From Pinus tabuliformis (lineage: Eukaryota; Streptophyta; Pinopsida; Pinales; Pinaceae): a DNA stretch of 64,000 bases. The notes under the pieces are model-generated. The model made no database searches and was not told the DNA's origin. It was given only the letters and a program-made list of their open reading frames with translations. Position 1 is the first letter of the stretch. Every line of letters starts with the position of its first letter. Where the stretch lies: contig CM062820.1 of NCBI GenBank assembly GCA_031772625.1, forward strand, positions 319,703,599 to 319,767,598, in the 5' to 3' direction. A program made the position numbers and the translations under genes. Below are positions 25,091-37,010 of this stretch, piece by piece.

Positions 25091-26883
25091 TGTTGGCATT
25101 ATGATGCATGTGTTGTACTTGATGGCAACCCACTTGTAGCAGAACAACTCACCTGTATATGGTAACTAGATGAATCTATAGAAGAGATATTAGATGTGAC
25201 AGAATGCATGACAATTATGAAAATATGCAAAGCAGTTCAAAGGAATCAGTTCAGAAGTAATGTACAATGGAAACTCTATCAGATGTCAGTTCATAGTGCA
25301 GTAGGTTAACAACAAAGAATTACATATCATACTACAAAGAATGAAGAAAGAGAGGTATATGCAGGTTCACCTTGACCAAGTTGTGTACACACACAGGTTC
25401 ACTAAACACAAGTAGTGTATATGTACACACACACTTTCACAGAAGGAAAAGTGCATATATCTTGGAAAACTATGTTTTTGGTCAGAGGTATTTGGTCCAT
25501 GGTATTGGTCCAAGGTATTGGTCCTAGGTGGTTTTGGTCCATGGTATTGAGAAAGGCCTAAAACTATATAAGGAGGAGAAGATCATTAGGCTAGGTGTGC
25601 AAGTATTAAATATTTGATGAAACGTGAGATCCGGTATGCAGGTTATCGGGTTATGGTGCTTTGTTTGATCTGAACCAAGGATGAACCTTAGCAGTTGATG
25701 AGGGATAAGATCTAATGATGGATCGAGATCTTAAGGCTTGAAATGAATTATCATTATATCGTTTGATCATGTATAGTCTAGATCTGAATACTGACGCATG
25801 TATTGTTCTGCAAATGGTATGATCTGGGTATGACTGAAGTCTGGAATAGCTGCAAAATTATGAATTAATATTTATAGACATATACGCTGGTTGGATTTGA
25901 TAAAAGTGCATATACACGCCAGTCCAACACATCTAAGTAGCGTATACATTATGTAATATGATATTTGAAGTTACAAGTGGATCTTACTGTTGTTGTAGAA
26001 TTCTGTGTTCTGCTCTGTGTTCTGGTGACTGTAGTTTGATGACAGTATATTGAATGTTCAGATTGATTGATTGTGATTTGCTTCAGTGACGATGGGTTTT
26101 CAGTGATTCAGTTATGGGTGATTCAGAGATTTATGATTGAGTTTCAATGATTGGTTAATGCAGATGTATTTGATGGTTGTAGTGCAGTGGTGATTTATTT
26201 TGAGCTTCAATGTTGATAATGGGTCCAGTATGAAAATTAGATGAAACAAGGCCTTCATGTGTATTGTTGTGTACCAGGAGCATCTAGTCTGAAAATTTAT
26301 GAAACATGGTCCCTGGAGGAAGAGAGAAGGTTGTAGCCTTCTATAGGTCAGCGCCTACGTACTAGTAAAAATATCAAATAGTACAAGTGCTAGGGGTGTG
26401 TAGCTCCCTTCCAATAGAAGCTAGAGAACGAGAGAAGGTAGTAACCTTCTATAGGTAGAAGCCTGCGTACTAGTATGTGTCTGCACCAGCACAATGTTGT
26501 AAAATGATTTTCTTATTATTAAAAGAAGATAGAGATGACAGTAGTAGGTGGTTTTCACCCACACTGGGTTTCCACCTTAAATCTTGGTGTTCATTTGTGT
26601 TGCTTATGTGCGATAGTTCATTCTGTTATTAACTGCACATGGTAACTGTTTAATGTTTGATAAAGTATTGATGCATAGATTAAAGATTAACATATGATGA
26701 ATTAAATGAATCATTAGTTTGCTGGATATACGCTTGTTTCCTTAAGCGCAATTTCGTGTACACGCGGGTTACCTTCATTGAAGTAGCGTATATAAATTTG
26801 AGTATGAAAAAAAAATATTATTGACTTGGCTAATACTGATTCAACCGCACCCCCCCCCCCCCCTCTCAGTATTATTTCCAACA
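25091..26883 (+). repeat. Nested element 3' LTR, 1793 bp
   Basis: It starts TGTTGGCATT after AAGGGGGAGAT and ends TTCCAACA, followed by target duplication GTTTT (26,884-26,888). It has the same C-run (26,850-26,863) and AGCGTATA motifs as the 5' copy. Confidence 0.92.
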
Positions 26884-26888
26884 GTTTT

Positions 26889-27176
26889 TTCCCTATCTTC
26901 TTGACTTACCAAAATCTGATTATATCCGGAGGATCCATCCAACATTGAAATTATATTTGAGCCTTAAAATTTTTGGAGCAATTGATCCATCTTAGGAAAT
27001 GGATAATTATCCTTTAAAGACAGTTTGCTTAGGTTTCTGAAGTCTACGCACAACCTTATATCACCATTTTTCTTCCTGAAAGGATCTAGATTTGTTATCC
27101 AATCACAGTATCTTAGGGGAACAATAATTTTTGCATCCAATAATTTCTTAAGTTCTTTTTCAATAGTTGGAAGCAA
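26889..27176 (-). pseudogene. Reverse transcriptase, N-terminal side (fossil, split by insertion)
   Basis: The minus strand encodes 'LLDAKIIVPLRYCDW', 'KKNGDIRLCVDFRNLS' and 'NYPFPKMDQLLQ', the early RT motifs. The region is interrupted at 26,884-26,888 by the nested copia-like element. The remainder of the RT lies on the far side of that insertion, left of 19,728. Confidence 0.85.
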
Positions 27177-27775
27177 AACTAGATTTATTCTTCTTAATTT
27201 TTGTTTGAAAGGTTTAGCTTCTGGCCTGAGAGGAATTTTATGATCAATAAGAGTTTTGTCATAGGTTTTAATTTCTTAATATGACCATGCAAAGACATCT
27301 TTATAATTTTTAAGAACATTAACATATTTTTTTTTCGTTTCCTGAGGTAATGATGCTGAAATTTTCACATTTTTTATTTTTTCATTGGTTCAAATATTAC
27401 AATCTTCCATGTCCTCCTGTTGTGAACTTGATAATGAATTTTTAGAGACATCGTTATTATCAGAGATTTTCTCAAGAGGAATTAATCTCTTCGGAATGCA
27501 ATTATTAGGCAAATGAATGATATTATGATCAACTATTTCATGATTTAATTGTGAAGTTTCATTTTCATTGTCTGACTTATTTTGATTGATTTGTTCTTCT
27601 TCAATTTTTAGAGATGAAAATTGATTGATTTCTTGTAAGAAAATCTTTAATTTCTCATAGTGTTTACAAACTTACCAATGTCTAAGGTTGTTAGGGATTG
27701 AAGGCATGTATTTCACTTGAATTTGATATTGTATTTGCACAAGATCAAGAATTTTAAAAGAGCTAGTAGAAATTG

Positions 27776-28132
27776 CTAAAGAATCTGCATAAAGGTTTTC
27801 ATCTCTTGGGATTGTTGTAATATTAAAAGCTCGAAAGTAATTGTCCATAGAATCCCATACCTCATTCCATTAAGATCTAAGCTTAGTATGTTTTTCTTGT
27901 TTAGATTTCTAATTTGTTTCAAAATTAGCTCTGAGTCACCAAATACACTTAAGATTTGGACTTTTAAACTTTTGGCTAACTCTAGTACTAAAAGTAAGGC
28001 TTCATACTCTGCTACATTGTTTGTGACATCAAAGTCTAACTTAAAAGATTGAGTTATATTTTCTTTGTTTAGAGAGATAACTACAATTCCGGCTCCAGTG
28101 CCTTCTTTGGAAAAGGCTCCATCAAAGTACAA
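27776..28132 (-). pseudogene. Archaeal-type (second) RNase H region (fossil)
   Basis: The segment starts 'MYFDGAFSKEGTGAGIVV' and continues with 'VAEYEALLLVLELAKSL' and a 'FGDSELILKQI' block. The D...E...D spacing is that of the archaeal/plant-type RNase H found as a second RNase H in some Tat elements. It differs from the gypsy RNase H, which is present separately near 18,720-19,170. Unusually for Tat elements it sits between protease and reverse transcriptase. Confidence 0.8.
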
Positions 28133-28282
28133 CTTCCGAACATCAGTATTTATACATTGGGGTTTATTTACAGTTTGTTCAATGGTAACTTGAAAATTTT
28201 GGAGATTATTAGTTGTTAAAGTAAAACACCCAAAATCTTGATCAACTGCATAAATAGGATAGTTTATTGCTTGATTAGCTTT

Positions 28283-28636
28283 TCAAACAGTATTTATAAA
28301 TCTCACCTCTCTGTATAATCTCAAATGCTTTCTTCCATAACCAGCAATTGTAGCAAAGAACATATCTATTTGAAGACTTGCCCCAAAATTGGCACGCCAA
28401 TATCTGGATAATAACATCCCTAATTTTGGGGGAATATCTCTGACAAGAATATCTAAAACTACACTCTTAAAAAGAATCTGAGAAAGTGTTACAACAAAGT
28501 CTTTGATTAATCCAAGACAAGGCACCTTCTTTGAATCAAAGGTATATAAATCATCATAGGATCTTGTGATTTGTAATTGAATTTGGTTCAAGATTACTTT
28601 AGGCATTAGATTATGAGAGGCCCTAGAATCTAACAT
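28283..28636 (-). pseudogene. Aspartic protease region (fossil)
   Basis: This segment encodes 'LDSRASHNLMPKV', the retropepsin active-site neighbourhood, then 'VPCLGLIKDFVVTL' and a 'PPKLGMLLSRYW' flap-to-helix block. This is the layout of plant Tat-type gypsy proteases. It lies between gag and an RNase H-like domain. Fossil, part of the giant element. Confidence 0.75.
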
Positions 28637-28678
28637 ACAATTATATAAGAGAAAATCATGAACCTTTAAGGTAACATA

Positions 28679-30200
28679 TTAAGGAGGGAAATTTTCATCG
28701 ATCATATCAGAACTTGGACCAAAAACCACTGAATTTTTTTCATCATGTAAACTAATGACATCTCCTTCAACATTAATAATTAAAGATTGAATCCATTTTG
28801 ACACTTGATTCTTATAACCTAGATTTTTAAAGAGCTCAGGTAAAAAAATTGGTATCTTAACTCTCTCTAACTCTTTCTCCACATTAAAATATGTTGGAAC
28901 AATCTTTTTAGATGTATTTTGTTCATTTTGATGATTTAATGGTTGAATCAATGTTGCTTGTGTTTCAACTGTCTTGACCGGTGGTTCATTAATAGTGACA
29001 TTTTCAGCTAGTCTACCAGGTCCTAGCCTTGGTCTCAAATCATATCTTCTATTTAATTTTGCAATAGGAAATGGCCTGATATTTAGAAAATTGAGAATCC
29101 TCTTGATTTTGAACTGAAGGTTGATCATGAGAAATTGGAATTATAACATTTTGTGATGATGGATCATCAAAATAATTGATATCGTTTGTAACTAGAGGAC
29201 CAATGTCTTCAGGTTACTAATCATCAATCATCAATGGGGGTTTAGTTTGTTGATCTATATTAGGTCTTTGGAAGATTTCGGGCTCAAACAGTCTCTTATA
29301 TTGAACTCGAGGTTTATTTGATACTAGTTAAGCTACTCTAGGTTGTGCCTCCATTTGTGAAATTCTATTTGAAATATTTCTTGGTAGAAAAGTAATTTCA
29401 TCTATTTCATGATCTTCACTCTTATTTTTAGAAGAAGAAGAGGTACCTTCTTCCCTAGCTTTCATCTTTCTCTCAGCTTTCTTTTTCTTTTTCCTTAAGT
29501 TTAGCTGATGTTGCTCTATTAGCTTCAACTTCAATGGCATTGGTTTGCACGTCTACTAGGGTGACAATTTTCCTTTCTCTAATCATAATAGCAAAATCAT
29601 CATCAAAACCTTTAGAAAATATAACTTTAGTTGTAGCCACTGGTGGTTTACAGTCTGGTGGCATTTTTTTATAACTTTTATTAAATCTTTTTATAAAATC
29701 ATCCACAAGTTAACCATGATTTCTTTTTAGATCATCAAATTTTGTAACATAGTAAACAAGATCTTTTTTAACTCCCCATTGGTTTTTAAAGATAGTGATT
29801 CATTCATTCCATGTAGGGATAGAACGAGCTCACAATTGTCTAAATCATATCTTAACATTTCCCTCAAGAGATTGATCAGATAGTCACATGTACACATCTT
29901 CATGCTCTATGTTCATGTTATCAGCAAAATCCAGAAAGGAAGCTAAATGATCCTCAATAGATAAATCAGTTTCATCATTAAACCTAGGGAAGTGCTTTAG
30001 ATATCCATCTGGAAAATGATTAAGCTGAACAAGAAGTACTAAGGTTGCATAACAAGCCTGAATGATAGGTTGAAAACCAAGAATTTGATTAGGTGAAGAT
30101 AGTGAAGATGAAGATTAACTTTGAGGGGTTAAAGAAGGTGAAAATGAAGATAAACTTATGGGAGATCAAGGAGGTGAAGATGATTGAGTAGAATTTTTGT
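28679..30200 (-). pseudogene. gag region of the giant gypsy element (fossil)
   Basis: Minus-strand segments encode gag-like peptides. The block 'VDDFIKRFNKSYKKMPPD' type (about 29,706-29,650) matches the end of a Retrotrans_gag domain, with a Lys/Glu-rich tail following. After it comes a Pro/Asn-rich spacer (to 28,679) with an 'LRPRLGPGRLAENV' block, leading into the protease. I see no clear zinc knuckle. Broken. Confidence 0.7.
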
Positions 30201-30828
30201 AAATTTTTATTAATGGTGATTGAATAACTAACTTCTACACTTCTAGGCTAAATTTTTCTTCACTTTCAAATAGAGGATTTGCATAAACAGAGAAGCTATC
30301 TTCAGTCTTGGCCGAAGTACATGGATAGGTATGAATGAAAAAAGGAAATGAAATCACTGGGTTTTAATTTAGGTAATTCTAAACCTAATTTTTCTTCCCA
30401 TTTGGGAGATTCTAAAATAGTTTAAGGAATTTGATAAGATTATAACTCATAAATAAGAAGAGTTGAATGCAGATCAACCCCTTTGGATAAAAGTTCTAAC
30501 ACTTGGGTGGTAGATCTGATAGTTCAGGAGGAATTGGGGCAGATCTAAAAGGATCAATTTATGAAAAAGTTTCAGGTGGAAGCATTACAGGAGCAAAAGT
30601 AGAAGCTTCCAATATCCATATTAAAGAGGAAACTCTCACTCGCCTCTCTAGATCTGACAACAGAGAATAAAGATGAGGATCTGAGAGAGATCTGGTGTGC
30701 ATGTGTAAAAGCCAGTTTTGTTTTGTGGAATCGTGAGGTGAAATGTCTTAACCTACTAACCCTTCATTCACCATTAAAATAAAAGCCTAATCGTTGTCCT
30801 ACGGAAATATAATTCCAAAATTTTCGGT

Positions 30829-30848
30829 CCCCCATAACGATGCTAATA
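30829..30848 (-). other. Likely primer-binding site of the giant element
   Basis: On the minus strand, just after the 5' LTR, the sequence AGCATCGTTATGGGGGACC resembles the TGGCGCCGTT...GGGGA-type sites used by non-chromoviral plant gypsy elements. The match is decayed, so the call rests mostly on position. Confidence 0.5.
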
Positions 30849-31735
30849 TGATGTTGTACCTTTGTATAAAATTCTAGGTTAGGAAATTGTGCCGGAGAAT
30901 CTAAAATGTTTTGTTTTAATTTGGATTTTTGGATGACCAATCGTTTAAAATATTAAAAGGTGTAGACTCTTAATTATTTATGATATATTAAAATGGTTGA
31001 CTCTTAACCTTTAATAGAATTTAGCTTTGAAAATGTTGTGTAAGGTCAAACTTAAGAATATATATGACTCACTAAATATTCAAACATAGTATTTAACTAA
31101 TCATATACAGTTGATGTGTGTAAAATGCTCTTACAACCAAACAAAATATATTTAAATCTTAAAGGGATGTTGAAATTAAGATATGTAGAGGAATTAATTA
31201 AAATGGAAAGGTCCAATTAACTAATATTTGTAATTGATTATAACTTCATTGGGGTTTTCAGATAGATTGACATTAAATATTATCTTACACAAATTTCCCA
31301 TTAATTTCAAACATATGCAGAATTACACAAAATGAAAACATAAGTAACAATAGAAGAACTCACAAGAACACAAGTTGTTTCAAGATGAATCAAGAATCTT
31401 GTTATTAATCTCAAAAAAACTTTATAGGATTACCATTCTTTTTATTAGTTTATAATAGGGGTTCAACTCTTCATACTTCGAACTACAAAGTATTTATAGA
31501 ATTGTCTTCAAAATATCTTTATTTAAAAATCAAGATTTATTTACAAAATATTTTTGAAACTAATTACAAAAATAGAACTAGAAAATAGGAAACTTGAACT
31601 TATTAGACATCTTGCATAGAATTCTAGGCTTATGTTGATGATTGAGGCTGTAAAAGCTACTATTATGTTGCCTTTCTTAATCATCTACCCTTTCTCTCCT
31701 ATAAACTTGCATCATGTTGCTGAAAATATGTTGCC

Positions 31736-34700
31736 TACTGTTGGAAACCTGTTGTTTGTTCAATCAATGAGCTGACATATTTTTCCCATCTTTCTTCATC
31801 AGGAATGGAATATTTTATTAATTTTCTGTAAGTCTCATCCACATCAGTGTATTTCTGAAAGATGGGTTTCAGTATGAACAAATGTTTGATTTCATGTTGG
31901 ATAAACAAATCAAAACTTAAACCTTCATTAAAAGCCTTCCTTGTAATGGTTCCCTTGATCTTAGCAAATTTTGATTTATCTACAACTATAGAATGAAATC
32001 TACACTTATATTCTTCAAGATGAACCAATTTGTCTCCCATTCCTCTCAAACCTAGAATTCCTTTCTGATGTAGCACTTTAATATTTTTATGAAACTTTTG
32101 GATGTTAGCTTCTAGATTATGACACTTGTTTTCTAATTGCAACATTAGGTTTCTCTTTGTAAGTATCCTTCTAACTTCTAGAATGGTTTTAGTTCTATCT
32201 TCAATAACATAGTCTCCAATCTCTTCTATTGTTTTGGAATTCAAAATTCTAATCAATGTTGTTACATCTCCTAGTTTATGACCCAATTCTTTCTTTACAT
32301 CTGTTATTACCTCCTTTGACTTCTCCAATAATTATTCCTGCTAAAAAATTATTTCAATTGAAGGCCATACGTTAGTTATGGATTCTTTGATATCCAGCCA
32401 GATATTCTCTTTGTCTTGTGCAATAGTTTGAGAAATAGCATACTCATTTTCAAGGGTCTCTATTCTCTAAGTCAACCTATGGTTTTCCTAAATCTCTACT
32501 AGGTAACCATTATCAGTTTTGATTTTCTACTCCTGGAGATTGCTAAGTTGAGCTTTTAGCTTTTCAATTTCTTTCCCCTTTAAGGATACATCTCCCATAG
32601 CTTTAGCTAAATCCATTGTATAATCCGTAGACTATGTTTCTATTGTAATGGTTGCTGCAATAGAATTTCATGTTGTCAAAGTACATGCAAGGGAAGTTGT
32701 TGCTATGGGAATAAATCTTGATACATTGGCTTGGTGTTAATTTTTCTTTAATAAGTTCTCTAACTCAATCTCCATCTTCTGTATCTACAAATTCTGTTCA
32801 ACTATAATTTTGAACATACTTTCTTTCTCTTTCTCCATTTCACCAACTTCTTTGGTTTGTGGATCTTCTATGGTAGGGAGTTTTATTTACTTCTTTAATT
32901 CTAAGATATCAACAATTTTGTTTATGATCATGTCCTCAGGAGCCTTCATATTATTGGGATCATATCCCAATTTAATCACCAGATCTTCTAAAGATTTTAT
33001 CTTGGTACCCTTAGCCAGAGATGATATTTTTTCTAATTTTAACTGCGACTGAATATTGTTTAATGGAACCTGCAACTTGGATGCTACCATTGTTGAGCTA
33101 GTCAAAGTGGAGTAAATCATTTCTCCATCTCTCTTGTGTAAGTCAATCTGTTCAATAGGATGAATTTGTTTAGTATCAAAAGAAAAAACAAATTTCTTGT
33201 AATCTTCTGCAGTCTTAAGGAAGGGAGATTTAGGCTCTAGGAGGGCCATTTGAAACATTCATTTCTTAGTATCCGATGTAGAAATAATTATGTGGTGAGA
33301 GGCTAAAGTCTTCTTCCAGAATTCAGAATAGGTGGTGGCATTTAGTGCTTCATTTTTCCTTTTGATCTCCCTGTATCTAGCAAAGATACTTGGTTCTATT
33401 GCACTCTGAGTTAGCTCTTGTGTTTGTGTTGTTTCTAATGGATCTTGAGAAACTGAGGGTACTGGAGAACTTGAGAAAATATCCCCAATCCTTTGAAAAT
33501 TTGCAGCATGGGGACCTGTTAGAACCGATATAGTTTGTTCCTCTAAACTTTCTTCTTGAAATTGTTCTTCAAGAGGATTTGGTTTCTTCTTATTCTTGTA
33601 CATTATGAACTCTGTCTCTTGAATTTATGAAACTAAATGGGAAACACTTACCCTTGTTCTCTTAACCTTCTTCTCTTGTGGAACTGGAGTTTGTGAAGTT
33701 GTTGAAATGAAAACTTGCTCTTCTGCTTCCTGCAATGTATTCTCTTGCCACTCTTCTTGATTCATGTATTGTTCAATTTCTAGTCTGGGAGTGTGTGCAT
33801 AAGGAGTATTTTTTTGTTCTACTCTTAACTTAGAAATAATCCCCAAGGGATCATAAGACTAGGTAAAACTCAATTTAAATTTCATTTGCTTCAAAAGAAG
33901 ATCTGTATCCTTTGCGACTACTCTGGTATTACAAATGAATGGCCCAATCTGTGCTTTTAACTTGAACTGCGACTTCTTTTTAGCTGACACAAAATGCAAC
34001 TCATCCATGTTCATCATATGCCTGATATATTCTAATGCAAAAGTCCTACTTGGCACAAACTTAGGGAATTTATATGGAGGAAGTTCACATCCATATACTT
34101 TGATATTTGTGTAATTTTGGTATAGATACCAATCTCCAGTCTTTGTCTGCTCACTGAGGTGAAGAATTCTTTTGATTTCAGGTGAAATCCTAGGAGGAAC
34201 ATCACTACTTAGCAAGCATGAACCTATATATAGAAACTGAACTACATAATCACTGAAGGAAAATTCATTGGTGTTGTTCATTACCAAGGAAGTCCAATGA
34301 ATTATAGATTGAGTGTTACGCTGCTCATCTAACTTCTATAATAGAAACTAAAATTTATCTACTTGATGAAAGAGGTACAAGTATACAAGAACTGATTAGT
34401 ATTTAAAGGCTCCTTTAGTAGAAAATGTCAAGAATTGATCATCGATGTCTTCTGATAGAAATTTACTGTAATTGAAGATAATTGATGGTTTTCCACCTAT
34501 TGAAAACACTAATATAAATCCTAAAATAATTCCATCAACTCACTGATCAATTGGATAACCTAATAAACAAGAAACCATTGAGATAACCTGTCTAGTCATC
34601 TCTGGAAACATTGAGGAAAGGTATGGAGTATTTGTTCTTGGTAATTCTACATTTTTAGGTAAAAATATCTCAAAAATATTAGCTCTTTGAGGGAAAGTGA

Positions 34701-35121
34701 TTTTCTTGTAAATTTCCATGAGGGAATCTATGAAAAAAGGATGTAGAGGGGTTGAAGGTTTAAGCTGAAGCATTTGGCATATGGATTCAGGGGATATTGA
34801 AAACAGAATATCATTGTTTTGGGAAATAAAGGCTCTTTAACTCGGAATGTACCAAAAATGACACTAGACTACAAATTCTAGAAAGGAATGAGTGTGAGGG
34901 AAAACAAAGTGAGACAAGAAGGACTCCCACATGCTCAATTTATCACTAGCATAAGATAATTTCTTTTTTGCCCAATTGTGAAGTTCATAGAGGTCAAACT
35001 CACACTAGGTTTTAGAAATTTTGTACTGGTAGTCAACTAAGGGTAATTTGTCTAAGTTTACAACAGGGGGCAACTTGGGGCTTTCTTCAACTAGTTTGTA
35101 CTTTCCTTTAGAAGAAGACAT
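31736..35121 (-). pseudogene. Unrecognised coding relic inside the right giant LTR
   Basis: This is the counterpart of the relic in the left LTR and the better preserved of the two. A plausible start near 35,121 reads MSSSKGKYKLVEES. Further on come a globular region with W-Y-L-Y-Q-N-Y and 'KVYGCELPPYKFPKF' (about 34,200-34,050), a 'RTFALEYIRHMMNMDELHF' block, a Gln/Glu-rich linker with 'LRVEQKNTPYAHTP', and a Lys/Glu-rich helical half (about 33,400-31,740). From memory, related hypothetical proteins are common in gymnosperm and other plant annotations, but I cannot search. The function is unknown. It is broken in several places. Confidence 0.65.
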
Positions 35122-35899
35122 GGTGCAGATGTAATTGGATGAAGGGTTGTTGTTTTACCAGGTGGTTGGATGGTTGGTGTTGTGAAGAATGATCTTTTTC
35201 TAATGTTAGTTGTACCAAACTTGTGCATGCAACTGGTAGATAGAGTAAGCAAAAGAAATGGAGGTAAAACATATGTGTTTTATTTATTTGATAAGGATTA
35301 AACCGTTTGACGGGTAACCGTTGACAAGAGCAAGGTATTTATTGCATGAATAGAATAGTCATAGTGGAATAATGGATGATATAATAGTTAATTGATGGAA
35401 CAAATAGGAATAAAAAAGATAGTGAAGGTAGAGTGGCAATTAATTATTCGATGGGAGCAAAGTTGATCAATTGGTGGTTTTCCGGGGAGGAGGGGGTGGA
35501 TGGTAAATGGTTTTGGAGGGGGGGGGGGTCCGAAGTGCATGTGGGGTTGATACGTCAGTGGCGATAGTTTTTGGAATTCAACTTTTCAGACACCCCTCCC
35601 ACTCCCCCCTCGCCGCCCCAATGGTTAAACGTAAGAACTGCGGGGGCGGGTCTAAAATGTTCCCCTAATCGTTGATATGGGCGGGGAACATCTCGATGGT
35701 CCACAATAGGATGATAAATACAATAAAAGACAAAAGGTCAAATCACCTTTTATAAAAGATTGAATTAGTTTCTAATTAATGGTTAGATGAAGTAACAACT
35801 AATTAATGATATTAAACCGCATTTAGATTAACACCCGTATTGCATGGGATTTTTTTTTCTATTTTTTATATCACTTTTTTTCTATTTTTCTCTTTCTTT

Positions 35900-35902
<3 letters not shown>

Positions 35903-35971
<69 letters not shown>

Positions 35972-35986
35972 GTGTGTGTGTGTGGA
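35903..35986. repeat. (TA)n with (TG)n tail in right giant LTR
   Basis: A plain TA run (to about 35,969) followed by TCTGTGTGTGTGTGTGG. It occupies the same LTR position as the much longer compound tract at 16,840-17,112, which shows that the expansion arose after insertion in the left copy. Confidence 0.9.
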
Positions 35987-36028
35987 TATCTTCAAATAAA
36001 ATGTAAAAATACAAAGTAGGTTACAACA

Positions 36029-36033
36029 TAGTA
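36029..36033. repeat. Target-site duplication TAGTA (right)
   Basis: TAGTA follows the terminal ACAACA of the right LTR and matches 11,788-11,792. This fixes both outer ends of the element. Confidence 0.85.
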
Positions 36034-36104
36034 CATGATTCCTTATAAGGTAAGGTGGGGTATCATATTTTAGAATAATATTGAGAATATATTGATAAGG
36101 TATG

Positions 36105-36993
36105 TGTAACGCCCTGCGGTCGTGCACGGGCGCGCACTCCCTCTCCTCACGAAATTGACTAAGTGTTGGTGCGAGCGCTCCATGAAACACCGAGAGCATA
36201 AGTGATAATGCGCGCGTAGTAATGAAGGGCGCTCGCCTACTTATAAGGCAGCTCGCCTTATGCCTTAAAGCCGACCAAGGAGCAAGTCATATGTTGGGCA
36301 AGCCGACGGTTAATGGAGTGATTGGTGGGCGAATCGTTATGTTTGTAGTGTCGGCCAGGAGATAACGCACAAGGCAGTGTGCGTATAAACATGGCAGGAC
36401 TGCGATTCATTTGGATCAATCAACCGATCGCTCTCACATCGGTCTTCATCACAAAAAGGGTAGTGCGCACTTGGGAAAGGCGCAGGTTTACCACAGAACG
36501 GTGGATGAGCCTGCCGAGCCGGACGAGGGTCGAGTTGAGGATCGTGTGGAGGTTCCGGTGGTGCGCACGGGCGCCCACACTTATATCGCACTTGGATTGG
36601 GTTGTGGTTTGGGTAAGGGCCGTGCACGGGTGCGCCCACCCACCCAACGCCGAGTTGGTGTGTTGTTGTAACTTGTATTTTGGAGAAGTCTTGGCAGACC
36701 GCCATGCGCTCTTGCACGGGCGGGCGCCCTCCCGTTTATGGAACGCCGGTTGAGCGCGGCTCCCGGTCATGTAAACTTTGCATATATAATAAAAGATTGA
36801 TTATTATTATATTGTCGAGTTGATTTTATTATTGTATATTGTTAATGGTTTCCGCACATTAATAATATGAATTCATGTTGATTATGAATTGTTAAGGCGT
36901 AGTTCGTAAAGTTTATTAACGATGGAACATCTTAATAACTTAGGCGGTGCCGCACCCGCTCAATTAAACGAAAAAAGAATTGGGGGCGTGACA
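36105..36993 (+). repeat. Chromovirus 5' LTR, 889 bp
   Basis: TG...CA ends, with the same length as the 3' LTR. It has a GC- and CpG-rich first two thirds (U3-like), then an AT-rich segment with CATATATAATAAAAG near 36,780-36,794. That segment could serve as TATA box or poly(A) signal, and a tail of ~190 bp leads to the primer site. Confidence 0.95.
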
Positions 36994-36994
36994 G

Positions 36995-37010
36995 GTGGTA
37001 TCAGAGCTGA
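36995..37010 (+). other. Primer-binding site, tRNA-Met type
   Basis: GTGGTATCAGAGCTGA immediately follows the LTR end. It is the standard plant chromovirus/copia initiator tRNA-Met primer site. Confidence 0.92.

Larger units (their letters stand above)
19728..26883 (+). mobile_element. Nested Ty1/copia-like LTR element
   Basis: LTRs at 19,728-21,560 and 25,091-26,883 both start TGTTGGC/TGTTAGC and end TTCCAACA. GTTTT flanks both ends as target duplication. A tRNA-Met primer site follows the 5' LTR and a polypurine tract (AAAGGGGGAGA) precedes the 3' LTR. The 3.5-kb interior encodes a Lys/Glu-rich gag-like coiled coil, two CCHC-like zinc knuckles and a short integrase-like scrap near 23,170. 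I recognise no reverse transcriptase or RNase H. It is broken in many places, and the interior is short for copia, so it was probably non-autonomous. LTRs differ by ~7% by eye. It sits in the opposite orientation inside the RT of the giant element. Confidence 0.9.
30852..36028 (-). repeat. Giant-element 5' LTR (right copy), 5177 bp
   Basis: It starts TGTTGTACC and ends TTACAACA. It matches 11,793-17,167 throughout at roughly 88% by eye over sampled stretches. Just outside its left edge, read on the minus strand, is the likely primer-binding site. It carries the same minus-strand coding relic (about 35,121-31,736). Confidence 0.9.

Noticed and set aside
36337-36770. Open frames of 86-126 codons on both strands in the chromovirus LTR, repeated at 40,766-41,199
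   Set aside because: They lie within a GC-rich LTR where stops are rare, overlap in four frames and match no protein. They repeat only because the LTR does.
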